A stretch of DNA of 64,000 nucleotides from Paracamarosporium sp. OC-R06-R3 (lineage: Eukaryota; Ascomycota; Dothideomycetes; Pleosporales; Didymosphaeriaceae). Position 1 is the stretch's first letter, and the number at the start of each line of letters is the position of its first letter. The stretch covers positions 48,851-112,850 of the forward strand of contig JACVRA010000194.1 in NCBI GenBank assembly GCA_019828545.1. The letters run 5' to 3'. Position numbers and translations under genes: made by a program. Shown one piece after another: positions 10,909 through 20,855 of this stretch. The notes beneath the pieces are model-generated. The model searched no databases. It was not told where the DNA came from and saw only the letters and a program-made list of their open reading frames with translations.

Positions 10909-12767
10909 CTACTTGTATCTATCAGGAAGCTTGACGCTGCGGCCGCGGCGCGTAGAGATCGCTGGGGTGGCAGATACGCCCTCTGAGGCCTCCCCAGTAT
11001 CTAGAGTATCAACAACACGTTTCTGACGCTTTCTTCTCTGTGGAGGTGCCTGGGAGGCCTTCCTCTTACCCTTTTGGGATAGTTGTAGAGCCTTTTCAGC
11101 GTCGCGGGTAGACTTCTGGGCAGCGCGCTGAGCTGCCTTTTCAGCCCTCTCTTTCTCCTTCTTCTTCCTAGCCACCTCACGCGCAACACGCTTCTCCTGC
11201 TGGACTTTCTCCTTATACAGCTTAGCTGCCTTCTTAAGCTCTGCCTTATCTGCTTTTTGAAGCTGTTGCTCCTTCTCCTCTCGCTCCCTGATTGATTGAC
11301 GCGTACGTGCCTCCCTCACCTTTCTAGGTGACCAGAAGACTGGAACACCATGATACTCCTCCCTCTGCTGGAGGTCTAGAGTCTTGCCCTTCTTCCTATG
11401 CTTCTGCTTAGCAGATAGTACCTGCTTTATCCCCTCCATCTCATACTTAAGTAGCTCATTTTGGATAGATAGGTGATGAAGTGATTGGCGTAGCTTCTGA
11501 GTCTCCTGGCTACCCTGATCCTTAACAGCTGATCGTACCAGCCTATCCATCTTTCGCCAGTCATGATCACTAAGTCCTGATGAGGAGCTATGTCCTGAGT
11601 CCTCATTATAGGTGAACCTATCAAGGATAGGATCAGGATCAGGTGGTGATATACCTGTTGATTTAAAAGAGCTAAGGATTGTTGATTCCTTAAAGGAAGC
11701 CTTCCACGCATTCCAGAGTAGTGGGAAGAAATCAGCCTTGTTGATAGAAGCTAGGCCCTGGCTTCTATGGAGGTATCTTGATAGCTCAGCTGAATAGGCT
11801 GTTGATAGAGGCTTGAACAGGCCTACGTCTAGGGGCTGGAGCGTATGAGTTGAATGAGGAGGTAGGATAGCTAGGAGAATCCGATTCCTATCACAGTAGT
11901 CGATAAAATCCATAGAAACATGGGATCCATGGCCATCCAGGATTAAAAGTCGATAGGATCGTCGGGCCTTCTTCTTTGTACAGCGATCAAATACTTGTTC
12001 AAGCCAGGCCAGCCCAATATCGTTGTTGGTCCAGCCAGAGAGTGATGAGGTGATAAAGACCTCATGTTCTCCTGCCTTGATATCCTCTACCCAGGCTGAT
12101 TGAATGGCCTTGTTGGCAGCCTCATAGATAAGGCTTGGCGGCAGAGCTGATCCATCAGCGCAGATACATGCTAGGAGCGTAATCCATGCCCGACTACCAT
12201 CCTGGAGTGATGCCCTAACCTCCTTCTTCTCCCACATTCGCCTGCTGAATATCCTTTTTGACCTGCCAATGATCCCGATTAGGAAGCCATTCTCATCCAT
12301 ATTGTAGGAATGACAAGGATCTATCTGATATTGATTGATCTTGCCAGCAGGTAGTCAAAGTAGAGACGATATTTATCCTCTGAATTAGCTTTGTGGCGAT
12401 TGCTGTCCATGCCGGCTGTCCAGTGAGAGATTAGATAGATACTATGGCGGTTGATGAAGCGAGTAACCCAGCTCTCGCTGACCGGCTCTTTTGCTATTGT
12501 AGAGGCAAAGTTCCGTATCATCTCTCTAGTAGGAGGTAGGTGTCTCTCTGTGAGTCCCTTGATATATTGTACAAGCTCTATCTCTTGCTGTGGGGTGAGC
12601 TTCTGCTGGTTGAAGTTCTTGACCTGCCGAGGCTGTGTTTTCCCTTGATGCCTTCGGCTTAACGCGGATCGATCAAGACCACGTCTAGTAGCAATTTCTG
12701 TATACGAAAAATCTTCTCCTGGGCCTAGCGATTCAATCTCATTAACTGCAGCCTGATATGGATCCAT
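10909..12767 (-). pseudogene. Element B transposase (HTH_psq / CENP-B-like / DDE_1), one frameshift
   Basis: The frame starts at the ATG 12767 (MDPYQAAVNEIESLG) and would encode about 620 residues. An N-terminal psq-type helix-turn-helix (YTEIATRRGLDRSALSRRHQ) is followed by a CENP-B-like DNA-binding domain (EPVSESWVTRFINRHS) and a DDE_1 catalytic core. The three acidic residues lie in NMDENGF, LLILDGHGSH and LQPLDVGLF. A highly basic coiled tail (KEKERAEKAAQRAAQK) and a Lys/Arg-rich C-terminus follow. The frame breaks near 12345: the first frame ends at a TAG at about 12321-12323, while a one-base shift continues the protein as KINQYQIDPCHSYNMDENG. All catalytic motifs are intact downstream. 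The break could be a real one-base deletion or a sequencing error; otherwise this would be an autonomous transposase of normal length. Confidence 0.85.
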
Positions 12768-12801
12768 GTTGGTGGAGTTTTCGCGTGTTGAAAGTAGGGT
12801 G

Positions 12802-12838
12802 TTTTGGTGTTGCGCGTGCATTACGCGAACACGGGCTT
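12802..12838 (-). repeat. Right terminal inverted repeat of element B
   Basis: The inverted partner of 10774-10810, followed by TA (12839-12840) and then the 15-bp right tip of element A. Confidence 0.88.
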
Positions 12839-12857
12839 TACGCGCACGGACACGGTA

Positions 12858-13327
12858 CCCTCCTAGCGCCACTGAGAGCCGACGCAACATCACGTGCGCT
12901 AAACAGCTTCCTATGGTTAAATGCGCCGCTCATTCATGTTGTGCCCTTACGTATCATATCTGGCCGTCCAGTTGAGAGGCCCAGGCGTGAAGCCAGATGA
13001 GATTGCCGATCAGACTACGGCGCGGAAGTCAACGAGTGCCACACTAGAGGCGACCTGCAGTATATTGCCTGTCGATATGTTTCTACCCATCCGAGTAAGA
13101 TTCCAGCTTCATAGAGCGACGCGTCGAATTATTACCGCAGAATTAGCGTTGAGCGTTGTGTTACATAACGAGCTACACCCCCACCACCATTTCCCTTAAC
13201 CGGTTAGAGAGACAGGCAACAGCCGCGCAAGGATGGCCTCATGGCTTCTCCGCTTTTGCTCAAGATGCAAAGACATTGTTCTTCTCGTTTGCTCAAGTGC
13301 TCATGACACCGTGTTTCCTCCGTCAAG
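12858..13327. other. Intergenic between transposon complex and HET gene
   Basis: 470 bp with no recognised gene. I looked here on the minus strand for the missing 5' exon of the broken gene at 7226-8345 and found none. It probably includes the promoter and 5' UTR of the HET gene at 13328. Confidence 0.3.
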
Positions 13328-15778
13328 ATGTATCAATATACGACCTTGCCCTCACGCCATGTGCGGCTGCTCACGATCTTTCCTGGCCAGCCACAAGATG
13401 CGATTGTAGGCAAGCTTACTGTCGCTTCGCTAGATGAGAATCCCGAGTATGAAGCATTTAGTTATCTCTGGGGCCCACCTGTCTTCACTGTGAAACTTCT
13501 TCTGTCAGGGAAAGATGGCGATATGCATACGTCAATGGCAGACCATGTTGCACACTATAGGCAAGGCTCGAGCTCGGAGGAAGCGCAGGCTAAATATGGC
13601 CACGTCCTGATCACGGAGACTCTGGCCGAAGGCATAGCGCAATTTCGCCACGTGGACAAAGTCCGTGTGGTCTGGATCGATCAAGTCTGTATTAACCAAA
13701 AGGACCTGAAGGAGCGCGCTGCACAGGTACAACTGATGGGAGATCTGTATTCGAGTGCGGCTAGCGTGCTCCTTTGGCTGGGCCCGGATCTAGGAAATGA
13801 TGCACCAGCAGCAACCCGACTTGTACAAGATATTGCGAATGCGAGGAAAAGGTACGAGTTCGGAGGCGAGGCCGATCTAGAGGCAATGGATTCCATGAGA
13901 GAGAGAGGGATCGACGTCAATTACCGGCGACAACCGCTGGATATGATACCTCCTCCTGGCGAACGCCCCTTGATAACGGTTTTCGACATGCCCGACGATG
14001 ATGCCCCCGAAATGAAAGCCATGGTACGATTAATGGAGCTTCCGTATTGGGGTAGAGCTTGGATACTACAAGAAACTCGACTCGCAACCAAAAGAGAAGC
14101 GATGTGGGGATCTACGCATTTTGATGTCGAAGCGTTGTCCGATGCTGTAGCGTGGTTCCTGCAAAGCGAAAGCACTGCCGGCTTGCCTACACCCAGATTG
14201 AGAGTTTCTTTATTTTATCTAGTTTTCGGCTGCCTTTGTAGACCTGTTGGACCGCCTGTGGAGTCCCTCGATAGGGGTTTCATGTTAATGAGGCAACGGC
14301 AGGCAACGCATCCTGCCGACAAGATTTATGCCTTCCTTGGATTGTTGAGGGAAAAGTCAACGGTGACGGTGGATTACGAAAAGTCAACCATCGATGTTTA
14401 CACCGACGCGTTCCTAGCAGCCATAGAAGAAAGCGGGACGCTCGATGTCCTATCAAGAACTTATCCTACATTAGAGTCCATCGCAGAGAGTGAAGCCGTA
14501 GGATGGCCGACATGGCTTCCAGATCTCAAGCCGAGGTCTACGGGTGTGGCGTTGGTCGACTATCTCAAATTCGCCTCTGCGTTTGGCAAACCAGAGGAAT
14601 CAAGTAGTACCGCTTCCGATTTAACGACAGCGCAAATACTCCAGCCATTCCCAAGTAAAGAAAATGGGTACAAACTTCTATTAAAAGGGAAAACCGTTGA
14701 CAAGATTGTGCAGACATCAGATTTTCGCTTTTCATCTGCCATTTGGAAGGAGCATACCGAGTTCTACGAGTACATGTCTGCAGCTTGGAGCGTAGCACAT
14801 GACACACACAATGCAGAGTTATTCTTATACTCTGTGATTGGTGCAAGAGGCTCATATTGGGAGAGGACTGGCGCCTTGACGGAACTCAATCAAAGCGGCC
14901 GGCGAGAAATGTTTGAATTCATCGACTTCCGAAACCAGGGTCGCGAGGACCTTGCATCCAGAACTTTCGTTGAGGTTATGAAAGCTAAAATACACACATT
15001 TCTGGTTTTTGCGTGGGTCTTCGCTGGTAGTGAGAAGAGTGGTGGTCTACTGAAGAGAATTTCGTTACCATCGCAACCAGCCGACGTCATCGTGCGAGAA
15101 GTTGAACTCGTCGATGCTTTGCTCAATGAGTTATACGAGTTTTCGTACGAGCTAGATAAGAGCAACATACTTGCATATGTCTGGGATCCGGACGAAATGA
15201 TTGACGAGCTGCCAAAGGCGCAAGATCGACGGCAGACAGATTTGGAAGCCTATGCAGAAGAAAAGCCCGAAGAACATGAAAAGCGTAGAGGAGAGCTTGA
15301 GAATCTGCTCAAACCCTACTATACAAATGGTGACGCTCTTACACATGCCGTGTCCACGTTCCTCCTTATCGAATATGAGGTCAAGGGTCACTATTGGGGG
15401 ATCAGCGCGTCGGACTATGCAACATTTTTCTCCCGATACGTGAGACTCACGTCCTGTCGTACGTTTTTCAAGACCGAAAGCGGCCAGCTTGGTCTCGGAC
15501 CCCAAGGCATACAAAACGGCGATATCATCACGGTCCTTGCCGGAGGCAAAGTACCTTTTGTTCTTCGACCTTGGGACGGGAAACACATCTTCATCGGTGA
15601 GAGCTACGTGGAAAGATGTATGTATGGTGAAATGCTGGAAGAAATCGCTTCCGATAACAGTACAGAAGAGTCCGTAGAGGGCAACAGTACAGAAGAGCCC
15701 GTAGAGGACAAAAGTATGGAAGGGTCCGCAGAGGACAATATCGTACCATTGGAAACGTACATTCTGTTGGGTTGCTGA
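13328..15778 (+). CDS. HET-domain (heterokaryon incompatibility) protein
   Basis: A single intact exon of 816 residues starting at ATG 13328 (MYQYTTLPSRHVRLL). The HET domain occupies about residues 35-255 and shows all three canonical blocks: YEAFSYLWG (about 41-49), VRVVWIDQVCINQKDLKERA followed by DLYSSAASVLLWLGPD (about 112-155), and PYWGRAWILQE (about 239-249). A typical HET C-terminal region follows (ATHPADKIYAFLGLL, then GWPTWLPDLKPR). The far C-terminus has short acidic repeats (STEESVEGNSTEEPVEDKSM). HET domains, which are distantly TIR-like, trigger cell death when incompatible fungal cells fuse, but most members have unknown partners. The gene lies 470 bp from the nested transposons and looks undamaged. 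Confidence 0.93.
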   Translation: MYQYTTLPSRHVRLLTIFPGQPQDAIVGKLTVASLDENPEYEAFSYLWGPPVFTVKLLLSGKDGDMHTSMADHVAHYRQGSSSEEAQAKYGHVLITETLAEGIAQFRHVDKVRVVWIDQVCINQKDLKERAAQVQLMGDLYSSAASVLLWLGPDLGNDAPAATRLVQDIANARKRYEFGGEADLEAMDSMRERGIDVNYRRQPLDMIPPPGERPLITVFDMPDDDAPEMKAMVRLMELPYWGRAWILQETRLATKREAMWGSTHFDVEALSDAVAWFLQSESTAGLPTPRLRVSLFYLVFGCLCRPVGPPVESLDRGFMLMRQRQATHPADKIYAFLGLLREKSTVTVDYEKSTIDVYTDAFLAAIEESGTLDVLSRTYPTLESIAESEAVGWPTWLPDLKPRSTGVALVDYLKFASAFGKPEESSSTASDLTTAQILQPFPSKENGYKLLLKGKTVDKIVQTSDFRFSSAIWKEHTEFYEYMSAAWSVAHDTHNAELFLYSVIGARGSYWERTGALTELNQSGRREMFEFIDFRNQGREDLASRTFVEVMKAKIHTFLVFAWVFAGSEKSGGLLKRISLPSQPADVIVREVELVDALLNELYEFSYELDKSNILAYVWDPDEMIDELPKAQDRRQTDLEAYAEEKPEEHEKRRGELENLLKPYYTNGDALTHAVSTFLLIEYEVKGHYWGISASDYATFFSRYVRLTSCRTFFKTESGQLGLGPQGIQNGDIITVLAGGKVPFVLRPWDGKHIFIGESYVERCMYGEMLEEIASDNSTEESVEGNSTEEPVEDKSMEGSAEDNIVPLETYILLGC

Positions 15779-16446
15779 TTACACCATGGCTTGTTATGGA
15801 GATGTATCAGGGAGATGCAAGCAGAACCACACGAACCAGGCGACGCTTTGTTGAAACAATGCTAGTCTTATTTGGAGAGTTTTGGAAATATAACAGTGGC
15901 AGGAATTATGTTATGTTCCTAACACATCTGTGTGCGCATGCTATGAGATCGAGCCTGCAGGCCGATTACAGTTGAACGTACCCGCACAGCATTATGAATA
16001 TCGAGCGCGGCCGACGCGAAAGGCGTCAGAGATAGTATCTCCTAGTTACCGTAACTAATTGCCGGATGCATCGATAACCTCAGTTGGGTCGGATAGCACA
16101 ACAGCGAGAGATCGTAAAGACAAAGCCATTGTATTGTCCAGTCTTTGCTCTTTGTCTTCGTGGCATTCGTGCATTGAGAAAAGTATGACTGTTTTAACAA
16201 ATGAGATACACGAAAAAGCATAAAATTGCTTCTGGACTTGCTGCGCAACTTTGAAAGCAGCTTGATACGTTCATTGCCAAGACTAACTGTGCCACATAGG
16301 GGTTAGCCTAATTTAAGCGACCTTCCCACACTCCCCCAGACCAGGCTGCGTCGGTCTACATGCGCGAGGCAACTATCATCGACTATTTACAACTATAAAT
16401 TGCGCAGTCAAATTATTTTTCGATTACGGACTTCGAGAAAAACACA
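15779..16446. other. Intergenic; includes RPL6 promoter
   Basis: No gene was recognised. An AT-rich stretch near 16380-16430 (TATAAATT at about 16394) lies just upstream of the ribosomal protein start and may hold its core promoter. Confidence 0.3.
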
Positions 16447-17071
16447 ATGGCAGCCCAGAACTACTCAAAATACTACCCTGCAGAGGACGAGGCACAGATG
16501 AAGAAGGCAAGTATCAACAACGCGTGACCTGTGATGATATGAGGGCACGGAACATATTATCCACCCATTGCTAACTATACAGAAGGCCCGCAAGACTGCT
16601 CACCCAACCAAGTATCGTACCTCGCTCCAACCTGGTACGGTACTCATTCTTCTCTCCGGTCGCTTTAGGGGCAAGCGTGTGATCCTTCTCCGTCAACTAT
16701 CTCAAGGCGTCTTGCTCATTACTGGTCCTTTCAAGTCTAATGGTGTCCCGCTGAGGCGCGTCAACCATCGCTACGTCATCGCGACTTCTACTTCCGTCGA
16801 CATCACTGGTGCCGACGAGGAGGTCTTGGATCGCGTGAGCAAGGACGAGTACTGGGCGCGAGAGAAGAAGGACGGTAAAGGCGAAGAGGAGTTTTTCCAG
16901 GACGGCGAGGCGCAATCAAAGAAAGAGACCGACCCGCAGCGTATTGAGGACCAGAAGAAAGTCGACAAGGCCATCATGACCAACATCCGCAAAGTCCCGG
17001 ATCTGGAGTCGTACCTGGCTGCCACCTTCAGTCTGAGGGGCGACGAGAAGCCGCATGAGATGGTCTTCTGA
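16447..17071 (+). CDS. RPL6: 60S ribosomal protein L6 (eL6)
   Basis: Two exons, 16447-16506 and 16583-17071, encode about 182 residues, close to the yeast eL6 length. Exon 1 gives MAAQNYSKYYPAEDEAQMKK and exon 2 continues KARKTAHPTKYRTSLQPGTV, then LSGRFRGKRVILLRQLSQGV, LLITGPFKSNGVPLRRVN and ATSTSVDITG, the conserved eL6 core that binds 28S rRNA in the large subunit. Frame continuity requires the donor AAG|GCAAGT, a GC-AG intron, with branch-like CTAAC at 16571-16575 and acceptor ACAG at 16582. The nearby GT (16511) would shift the frame. The C-terminus is charged and ends EMVF. This is a highly expressed housekeeping gene. Confidence 0.95.
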
Positions 17072-18750
17072 GGAGACTGATGTGATGGTGATGAGAGGTT
17101 TTTTCCCGATGAGGTTTAACAAGGTTCAAGAGATACCCAATCATTGCTAGATGCTACACACCCAATGCGTGAGCACAAGTACATGCAATAAAAACACCAA
17201 ATATTTTTTCTTCACTCACGTGGCCTTCGCTGCTACTGCAGTCTTGTTGATCTTGCTCACGTTCACTAAAAGAGTTCTTTTTTCCCTCAGTATTTCGAAG
17301 CCACTATGCTTAGGGCATAGCAAGAATGACTTTGCTTGTCCAGGTGCTAAACTGGGAATACGTTTAATCACTTTTAGGGGTCTGAAGAACCGTATTCGGT
17401 ACCTATATTCTTCACAGAAAAGTACTAATTTGCAGTGATTGGGGTTCACATATCAGATTCATCAGCGAACTCCGGAAAGAATGCGCATGGTGAGCATTCT
17501 GATGCGCTCAGCGTGTGCGTCCTTCTACCCAGTCTCCGACGTAATGACTAATACTGGAATCCGTGCGCCACAAATGAGCGTGGCAGTCTAAGAAGAACGC
17601 TCCATCTAGAGTCCTTGATCGATGCAGGGATTAACCGAAGTGAGTCGTCTAGAAAGATTCTACGATCTGTTTTGTTCCCCTTTGGGTCGAGATCGACAGG
17701 CTCAAGAAGAACCTTACTCTGATAGTCACAGATCTTTGAGAATATATCTGCTATTCTGTGCGTCTTTATGTCTGCTCTGGTCTATTGAAGATCGAAAATA
17801 CTGACTCAATAGATCCTCGAGATTTACCAAGACACCGAACATAAGAGTCATAGGCTCGTTTTCTGAGTGTGTGTTCTTCTTCATGTACCTTGCGTTGCTT
17901 ATGGTCCCTGTTCCAGTGAAGTTGTTTAGAAAGCCAACAGTCCAGTTTGGGATCAAGACAATCCAACGTCAATGCCATGTATTCGTTTAAGAATAACTCC
18001 CAGGACCCTCTGTGGTGAGGTTTCATACGTGCATTGCCACTCTCGTGCTCCCATCGACCAAAAGCTATAGAGAAGACTGTGCATATGTTGGTGCCATACA
18101 TCTCTCGGACTCTCACCTTCGCCGGAAACAAACCCATCCCAAATGCTCACACCACATCGCCCTCAAAGTACGACTCAGAGCACCAATGCCTCTCTTTTTT
18201 TGTTCCTCGCCATCCGGAACGCCCCTACTCGTCCCTTCCTCTTCTAGGTCAGTAGGTTAAGAAAGCCTTACAAACACGACGGTGTGTTTTGTGAAAGGTC
18301 AACAGTTGATTCACGCTGAGTTCGTTTCCTAAAGAGGTAGCAGAGTGGAAGACCATGCGTCTCAGCTGCTGTGTGTACTGTTTTTCACTCTCCTGGTTCT
18401 AAAAGTGGAGATCTGTTATGAGGGAGGCGGCGGGATCATGGCTCGATTACTACTTATCCTTACCGCCATTCTGGCGCGCAATTCTAGTGTAGGGAGGGCG
18501 AAGGATGAGGGGTGAGTGGTCATGGTGAGCATCGTTTGTACGCAACCTGGGTGGAGCTGGATCGTGTCCTGCCAAGATATCAGAATCGAATGATTAGCGT
18601 GACTTGCATAGTTGCGAGACCAGTATATTTGTAAGTCAGCCTATGGTATTCATACAAGTAACGGCCTCTAAATGCATCCAACATCTCTATATCTCTGACA
18701 TTCTCCATTGCGCCGAACTCTCGAACCTGTTCTTGGGGTATCACATCTAC
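17072..18750. other. Intergenic, no gene supported
   Basis: 1.7 kb downstream of RPL6 and downstream of the convergent SDR gene. Frames near 17766-18150 overlap on both strands and carry no motif, so I do not call them. Confidence 0.3.
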
Positions 18751-19954
18751 TCACTTCTCTTCACTCCTGGCCCGACCCACCGACCCTGCTTTCGCAATCG
18801 CGGTGTCCACACCACTCCATCTCCTCACCAACGCCTGCACCCCCACGGGCAACGTTCCCAAAATATCGACGTACTTTGAATACAGCGGCAGCGCCACTTC
18901 TCCGCTTTCGCCCTTCTCGATTAAGCCCATTATGCTCTTTGCGGCTTCCGCGGGACTCACGACTGGAGCTAGGAAGTTGCTGGGCGTTTTCACGCCCTCG
19001 AACATCTTTGTGCCCATCTGTCCGGGCGTCACGAGTATGGTCTTGATATCTTTGGCGTCCGGGTTTTGTGCGAGCTCGGCGCGGAGGGAAGAGTGGAGGG
19101 CTAGGAGCGCGGCCTTGGAAGCGGTGTAGGAGGAGAGGTTTGCGGCGCCGAGGCGGCCGAGGACGGAGGAGATTGTTACGATGGTGCCGCGGCGTTCGCG
19201 GAGCATGTGGGGAAGAGAGGCGCGGAGGGTGTTGAAGTGTGAGAGGGTGTTTGTGCGGAATGTCCTGTGACAAAGGTCAGCATATGCGGCTGTTGTGAGG
19301 GGTTGAGACGTACTTCTCGACCTCTTCGGGCGTAGAGTCGAGGATCGACTTGGTGTGGACGATACCGGCATTGTTGATGAGGATTGTTGGAGGGCCGAGC
19401 TGCGCATTTTTAGCATTTGGGAGTCTTTTCAAATCTGGGGAACGTACGTCTTCTACAATCTCAGCTACAGCTGCCTCCACCTGCTTCGCATCGCTCACGT
19501 CACACTGGTAGTATAGCACACCCTTTTCTTCCGCCTCCTCGTCGTCCACCTTTTTCGTATCCAGAACAGCCACGTTCGCATTCCGCATCCCGTACGTCTC
19601 AGCCAGCAGCCCGCCCAGGCCTTCAACGCCTCCCGTTATTACAATGACCTCCTCGCTCAGATCGACCTCTCTCGGCGCGCCATACGCGATCCTGTCGCTG
19701 AAGATGTTGAATATGCCAATCGTGCACATGAGCATAGCCCACGCGATCGCAATGCGCATCTCAGGGGCGTGCCATGCCGTGTATTGCGCGCGCAGACAGA
19801 GAACCAGCACGCAGGCTACCCAGGGATGGAAGATGGTATAGCCCAGCACATACCACAGCAGATCGATGGTGAGATAGCGATGCCATGGTTCATCGGGGCG
19901 GTCGAATGTGCGGGGGAGCGAGACGGGGACTTCTTTGAGCTTGGAGCGGCTCAT
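18751..19954 (-). CDS. Membrane-anchored short-chain dehydrogenase/reductase (retinol dehydrogenase-like)
   Basis: Exons 19954-19448, 19399-19314 and 19264-18751 encode about 368 residues; the introns have GTACGT donors and GCGCAG/CACAG acceptors. The start at 19954 (MSRSKLKEVP) is in a CCACC-ATG context. Two hydrophobic segments precede the Rossmann domain (about 31-54 and 68-90), suggesting an anchor in ER or lipid droplets as in SDR16C/DHRS enzymes. The domain has the TGGVEGLGG cofactor motif (107-115), NNAG (178-181), the catalytic Ser region (TISSVLGRLG) and YTASK with Tyr244 and Lys248. The substrate is probably a lipid-type alcohol or ketone, by family only. No defect is seen. Confidence 0.88.
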
Positions 19955-20855
19955 GGTGGGCGAGCTGCAAGTAGTAGGTTGGAGCATGTCGGCGGTTTGG
20001 CGGGGCGCGTACTGGCGTCTTGCAGTGATGGGGCCAATTACAGTAGTGGTACAAATATAGCAACGAATGAAGCTACCCGGGAGCTGGAGAAGATAGAAAG
20101 GAGTGGTTTGCAGAGCGAAGATACGAGAAAGGAGACATGGCGGTCTTATTCTTCTCCGTGGGCGTTGTGTCCTGAGGTGCAGTGCGTTTCATCCTCAGGC
20201 GCATACGGAGGGGTGCCTGCTCCCCATCACATTGCTCCGAAGGATGACAGAACTGTAACTCACAGTATCGCAATCGTCGCCCTGACAAACTGTATGAAAA
20301 TGAATCAATGACCGGCACCTTATTGATATGTAAACAAATCTGATTGAATAACTCACTTTCCTCCTCTAGCTTGTGAGATGCGTCACTGTCGGGCGGACGA
20401 ACAGGACCACGACTAAACATAACGCTCAGTCAAAGCACAGGATATACATTGAGAACTGTTTGAATCTATCTTTTCATCCAAGATTATCACAATAGCTGGC
20501 AATGCATAGGATGGAATTCACCAGTCAACCACCACCTGGTTTGACCCTTCACTACCGGCCGTTGCTTCCCTGTGGATGAGCTAGCTTCTGCTCTTTCTTC
20601 TGTCACCCTCACCACCTGCCGCAAGAGCTACTAAGATGACGATGCGAGTCTGTCAATGCTCGTCTCACTCGGGTAGTTGCCCAAAGCCCAGATAAACACG
20701 CTCTCGTCTCGTCTCTTCCTCTCTCCCTTCACCCACGCTGTCACTCGGCATCTGTTTTGGCGGCTTCCCAGCACACGTACGCCAGCATCTTCTTCCATTC
20801 GTCTCTGCTCTCTGACTCCTCTGCCGACGCCCCAAGTTATTCTAGCTGCCGGACC
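19955..20855. other. Divergent intergenic region
   Basis: 900 bp between the divergent SDR and the secreted repeat protein gene, so it probably contains both promoters. CT-rich tracts at about 20590-20830 resemble fungal promoter or 5' UTR pyrimidine tracts of the plus-strand gene. No separate gene was recognised. Confidence 0.35.

Larger units (their letters stand above)
10774..12838 (-). mobile_element. Pogo/Fot-type DNA transposon B, well preserved, nested in A
   Basis: A 2,065-bp element bounded by TA (10772-10773 and 12839-12840) with 37-bp terminal inverted repeats that differ only at the first base. It carries a minus-strand transposase that is open over nearly its whole length, with a single frame break. 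Its base composition is balanced compared with A and shows no obvious RIP decay, so insertion is recent relative to A. It landed at the TA dinucleotide 15 bp from A's right end. A related, decayed copy starts at 63242. Confidence 0.88.
8369..12855 (-). mobile_element. Pogo/Fot-type DNA transposon A, RIP-decayed, split by nested element B
   Basis: The outer boundaries are TA (8367-8368) and TA (12856-12857). Both termini read CCGTGTCCGTGCGCG inward, followed by TA. Inside, 44 bp at 8386-8429 are repeated inverted at 10728-10771, so A's terminal inverted repeat is about 61 bp. A's right tip (12841-12855) is separated from the rest by element B (10774-12838), flanked by duplicated TA. Without B and the solo LTR, A would be about 2.2 kb, normal for Fot/pogo elements. 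The interior is rich in TA and TTA with C-to-T and G-to-A decay, the pattern expected of RIP. The transposase was on the minus strand. Confidence 0.8.

Noticed and set aside
10774..12838. The transposase break near 12345 as a spliced intron or programmed frameshift
   Set aside because: There is no GT-AG pair at the break and no slippery heptamer with a downstream structure that I can recognise; a simple indel or sequencing error is more likely.
17766..18150. Two overlapping minus-strand frames of 65-123 residues
   Set aside because: No recognisable motif, overlapping frames on both strands, no splice pattern; kept as intergenic.
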